A model generated the notes under the pieces. That model searched no databases and was not told where the DNA came from. It saw only the letters and a list, made by a program, of their open reading frames with translations. This document shows, one piece after another, positions 62,202 to 64,000 of a stretch of 64,000 nt of DNA. This DNA comes from Hymenobacter cyanobacteriorum (GTDB lineage: Bacteria; Bacteroidota; Bacteroidia; Cytophagales; Hymenobacteraceae), in the NCBI RefSeq assembly GCF_022631375.1, contig NZ_JALBGC010000003.1:248001-312000 (forward strand). The letters run 5' to 3'. Each line of letters begins with the position of its first letter. Position 1 is the first letter of the stretch. A program made the translations under genes and the position numbers.

Positions 62202-63209
62202 TTAAATAGTTAAAGGCCATTGCTTGAGCTGCTTGGGTTCCCCAGCTTCATCATAGAGCAGGCTCATTGGCTCAGCGGGTTTCGCCACTACATCGGCCAG
62301 GGTGATGTTCCAGCGCAGCCACATTTCGGCCAGGGTTTGGGTGTAGGCGCTGTTTTCCCAGGGGTTGAAGATGGCGCCGGTGACGTCGTCGATGAGAGCA
62401 TCGAACACGATTTGCGTGTCGCCGGGGCGCGGGTGGCGCGGGTAGATGTCGGGCACGACGTGCAGCAAATGGGCGGCGTAGTACACGCGGGCCTTGAACT
62501 CGGCAATTTGGACGGGGTGTAGCGGGCGCTGGGCATCGGCGTAGACCTTTCCCATGGCCTGGCCAATCAACCCAATATCCACCAGGCAGGCTACCAATAC
62601 AGTTTTATCGAGCTTGATGCTGAACACGAGCGTGTTCAGGTCGTCGTCGTATTCGAAGGGCGTATGGTCTTCGGCTGGGTCGGCTTCGAGCACGAACACG
62701 GAGCCGGGCACGAAGTCGGCGTACTCGGTGGGCACGCGCAGGCCCTGCAGCAGCTGGAAAAACGCCTGAAAGCGGCGCACCAGCGCAGCGTTTTCGGCCA
62801 GCGGGTACTTGGGCTTTATCAGGGGCTCGAACTCGTTCAGCAGCTCGGTGATGAAGATGCCGTAGAACATTTTGCCCAGCCAGAGGAACAGCGTGTCGTC
62901 GCCGAGGGCGCGCAGGGCGGCGGGGCCTTGCGCGGCGGCGGCCTCTACCCTACTCTCCAACTCCTCGATGCGCTGGCGGGCCGCCGGGCTGGCGGGCAGG
63001 CGCAGGTCTTTGATGAGAACGGTGCGCTGGTCGAGAAGCTGAATGGGGCGCTCGGCCAGATTGTACCGGGTTTGCAGCCACTCGGCGAAAACGGGTACGG
63101 TATCGTCGGGGCCCACGGGCTGGCCGCTGAGGAAGCAGGTTTCGGGGCCGAAGCGCATCCCGTCGAACGGGTCGTAGGGCAGCAGGTCGGCGGGAATGGG
63201 CTGGGACAT
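62202..63209 (-). CDS. Conserved hypothetical protein (335 aa)
   Basis: The 335-residue soluble protein starts LPYDPFDGMRFGPETCFLSG, with a conserved Cys and Asp-rich N-terminal region; the middle is helical (GKMFYGIFITELLNEFEPL). I do not recognise a domain; similar proteins appear in Bacteroidota. No neighbours of known function on this strand. ATG 63209. Confidence 0.8.
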   Translation of the reverse strand: MSQPIPADLLPYDPFDGMRFGPETCFLSGQPVGPDDTVPVFAEWLQTRYNLAERPIQLLDQRTVLIKDLRLPASPAARQRIEELESRVEAAAAQGPAALRALGDDTLFLWLGKMFYGIFITELLNEFEPLIKPKYPLAENAALVRRFQAFFQLLQGLRVPTEYADFVPGSVFVLEADPAEDHTPFEYDDDLNTLVFSIKLDKTVLVACLVDIGLIGQAMGKVYADAQRPLHPVQIAEFKARVYYAAHLLHVVPDIYPRHPRPGDTQIVFDALIDDVTGAIFNPWENSAYTQTLAEMWLRWNITLADVVAKPAEPMSLLYDEAGEPKQLKQWPLTI

Positions 63210-63218
63210 ATAAAAGCA

Positions 63219-63307
63219 GTAGCGCGAACTCTGAATTTCGCGTCGCCACGCGGCCAGCCGGAATTTTCCGGGTAGCGCGGGGACGCGAACTACAAAGTTC
63301 GCGCTAC
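63219..63307. repeat. Inverted repeat GTAGCGCGAAC
   Basis: The arms 63219-63244 and 63282-63307 are 26 bp reverse complements with three mismatches. It is found between the two minus-strand genes and resembles, in its first seven bases (GTAGCGC), the element at 46750. Confidence 0.7.
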
Positions 63308-63332
63308 AATGGTTACGAAGCGGCCTTTCGGC

Positions 63333-63734
63333 TTACTTCGAGAGCGTGGAAGCGGCCCGGATGAGCTGCTTGCTGAGGTTGGCGAGCGGGGCGCTGTAGT
63401 CGCCGCCAGCTTCGTCGGCCACCTTGGCGGTTTCGGCCCCGAGGCTGGCCAGCACTTCGGCAATGTCGTGGGCGGGGGTTTTGGTATTGGACAGCAAGTC
63501 ATTGAGCTGAGCCAGCTCCTGCTTGATTTTGGCCAGGCCGGTGCGCTCCGAAGCGCCGAGTACGGCTAGCCAGCGGTCGATTTCGGTGCGACCTTCGGGG
63601 CCGGAATTGACGGCTTTGCTGCTGGTGAGGAACGTGAGCGTGTCGTCGAGCAGGGCGGTGTTTTGCTGGTCGCTTACGGCCATGGGCACGGCGGGCGTGG
63701 CGGGCGTTTGCGGAGTGGCGGCGGTGGAATCCAT
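63333..63734 (-). CDS. Hypothetical helical protein (133 aa)
   Basis: The 133-residue protein has an N-terminal Thr/Pro-rich part (TAATPQTPATPAVP) followed by heptad-like helices (LAKIKQELAQLNDLLSN, LANLSKQLIRAASTL). Domain not recognised. ATG 63734. Confidence 0.72.
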   Translation of the reverse strand: MDSTAATPQTPATPAVPMAVSDQQNTALLDDTLTFLTSSKAVNSGPEGRTEIDRWLAVLGASERTGLAKIKQELAQLNDLLSNTKTPAHDIAEVLASLGAETAKVADEAGGDYSAPLANLSKQLIRAASTLSK

Positions 63735-63892
63735 AAGAATGCGGGGTAAGAAAAATGCGTATGGGCTATACTAGGCACGGCCCTAAAAAGTTAGCGCCCG
63801 GCCCGGCCGGCAGCAGCTGGGCGGCGGGTTACCTTTTGGGCTTCGGGCCGATTAACGGCACAATCTCACCTCCACTCTTTTTTTCCAACCTC

Positions 63893-64000
63893 ATGAATAT
63901 CTCCGTTAAAACCCTGTTCGTGGCCGTTGCTGTTGCATTCGCCGCCACTGCCTGCGAAACCAAAACCACCGAAACCACGACTACCACGCCCGAAGGCACC
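63893..64000 (+). CDS. Small lipoprotein, 3' truncated by window
   Basis: The 36 visible residues form a signal with lipobox ATAC (Cys21) and then a Thr/Glu-rich low-complexity start of the mature protein. The rest is outside the window. Confidence 0.75.
   Translation, partial: MNISVKTLFVAVAVAFAATACETKTTETTTTTPEGT

Overview
The window is a chromosomal segment of a high-GC Bacteroidota bacterium, most likely the genus Hymenobacter or a close Cytophagales relative. The evidence is the type IX secretion C-terminal sorting domains (first gene and the esterase at 38108), a TonB-dependent receptor, promoters of the Bacteroidota TTG / TAnnTTTG type, few Shine-Dalgarno sites, DUF3089 and DUF3108 proteins, and dense populations of short palindromic repeats. 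I see no tRNA, rRNA, CRISPR array, insertion sequence or prophage. About 63 genes are supported.

Layout. 1-6 kb: end of a T9SS-exported PKD/GEVED protein, a Qnr-like pentapeptide-repeat protein, a LacI-type regulator, an MFS exporter, an orphan DUF433 protein and a HAD phosphatase. 6-12.3 kb (minus strand): a lipid operon matching E. coli ynbABCD in content and order (CDP-alcohol phosphatidyltransferase, CdsA-like cytidylyltransferase, hydrolase/methyltransferase fusion, PAP2/dual-specificity phosphatase fusion) with a PlsC acyltransferase inserted and its own promoter. 12.6-18 kb: creatininase-family protein, a TetR regulator with two matching palindromic operators that also controls an HXXEE membrane protein, two acetyltransferases and a TPM-domain protein. 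18-24 kb: a TPP riboswitch in front of a TonB-dependent receptor, a NadR-like kinase fused to an aldose epimerase, and a PnuC/PnuT-type transporter, together a likely thiamine (or related vitamin) salvage locus. 24-31.3 kb: two paralogous six-cysteine peptides with double-glycine-type leaders, a C39-peptidase ABC exporter, an HlyD adaptor and a C39-like/VKOR/thioredoxin protein. This looks like a disulfide-rich secreted peptide (bacteriocin-like) system and is the most interesting locus here. It is preceded by about 0.96 kb of AT-richer DNA without a convincing gene.

32-49 kb: HrpB helicase carrying repeat-derived inserts, a membrane desaturase, an FRG protein, an SDR, a T9SS esterase, guaB, a SpoIIE/STAS/RsbW partner-switching module, two periplasmic PpiC-type chaperones and a MoxR ATPase. 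49-64 kb: an outer-membrane protein, recA, a DUF3108 protein, a PhoB/PhoR-like two-component pair, an RluA-type pseudouridine synthase, rplM-rpsI-rpsB-tsf, a DUF3089 lipoprotein and lineage-specific proteins, ending inside a small lipoprotein gene.

The intergenic regions are unusual. At least eight long inverted repeats related to GTCATnCTGAGCGnAGCGAAG, three full copies of an 85-88 bp GC-rich palindrome (one inside the hrpB reading frame), and several hairpins built from tandem heptamers are scattered through the segment. Functional statements rest on motif recognition by eye. No database search was possible.
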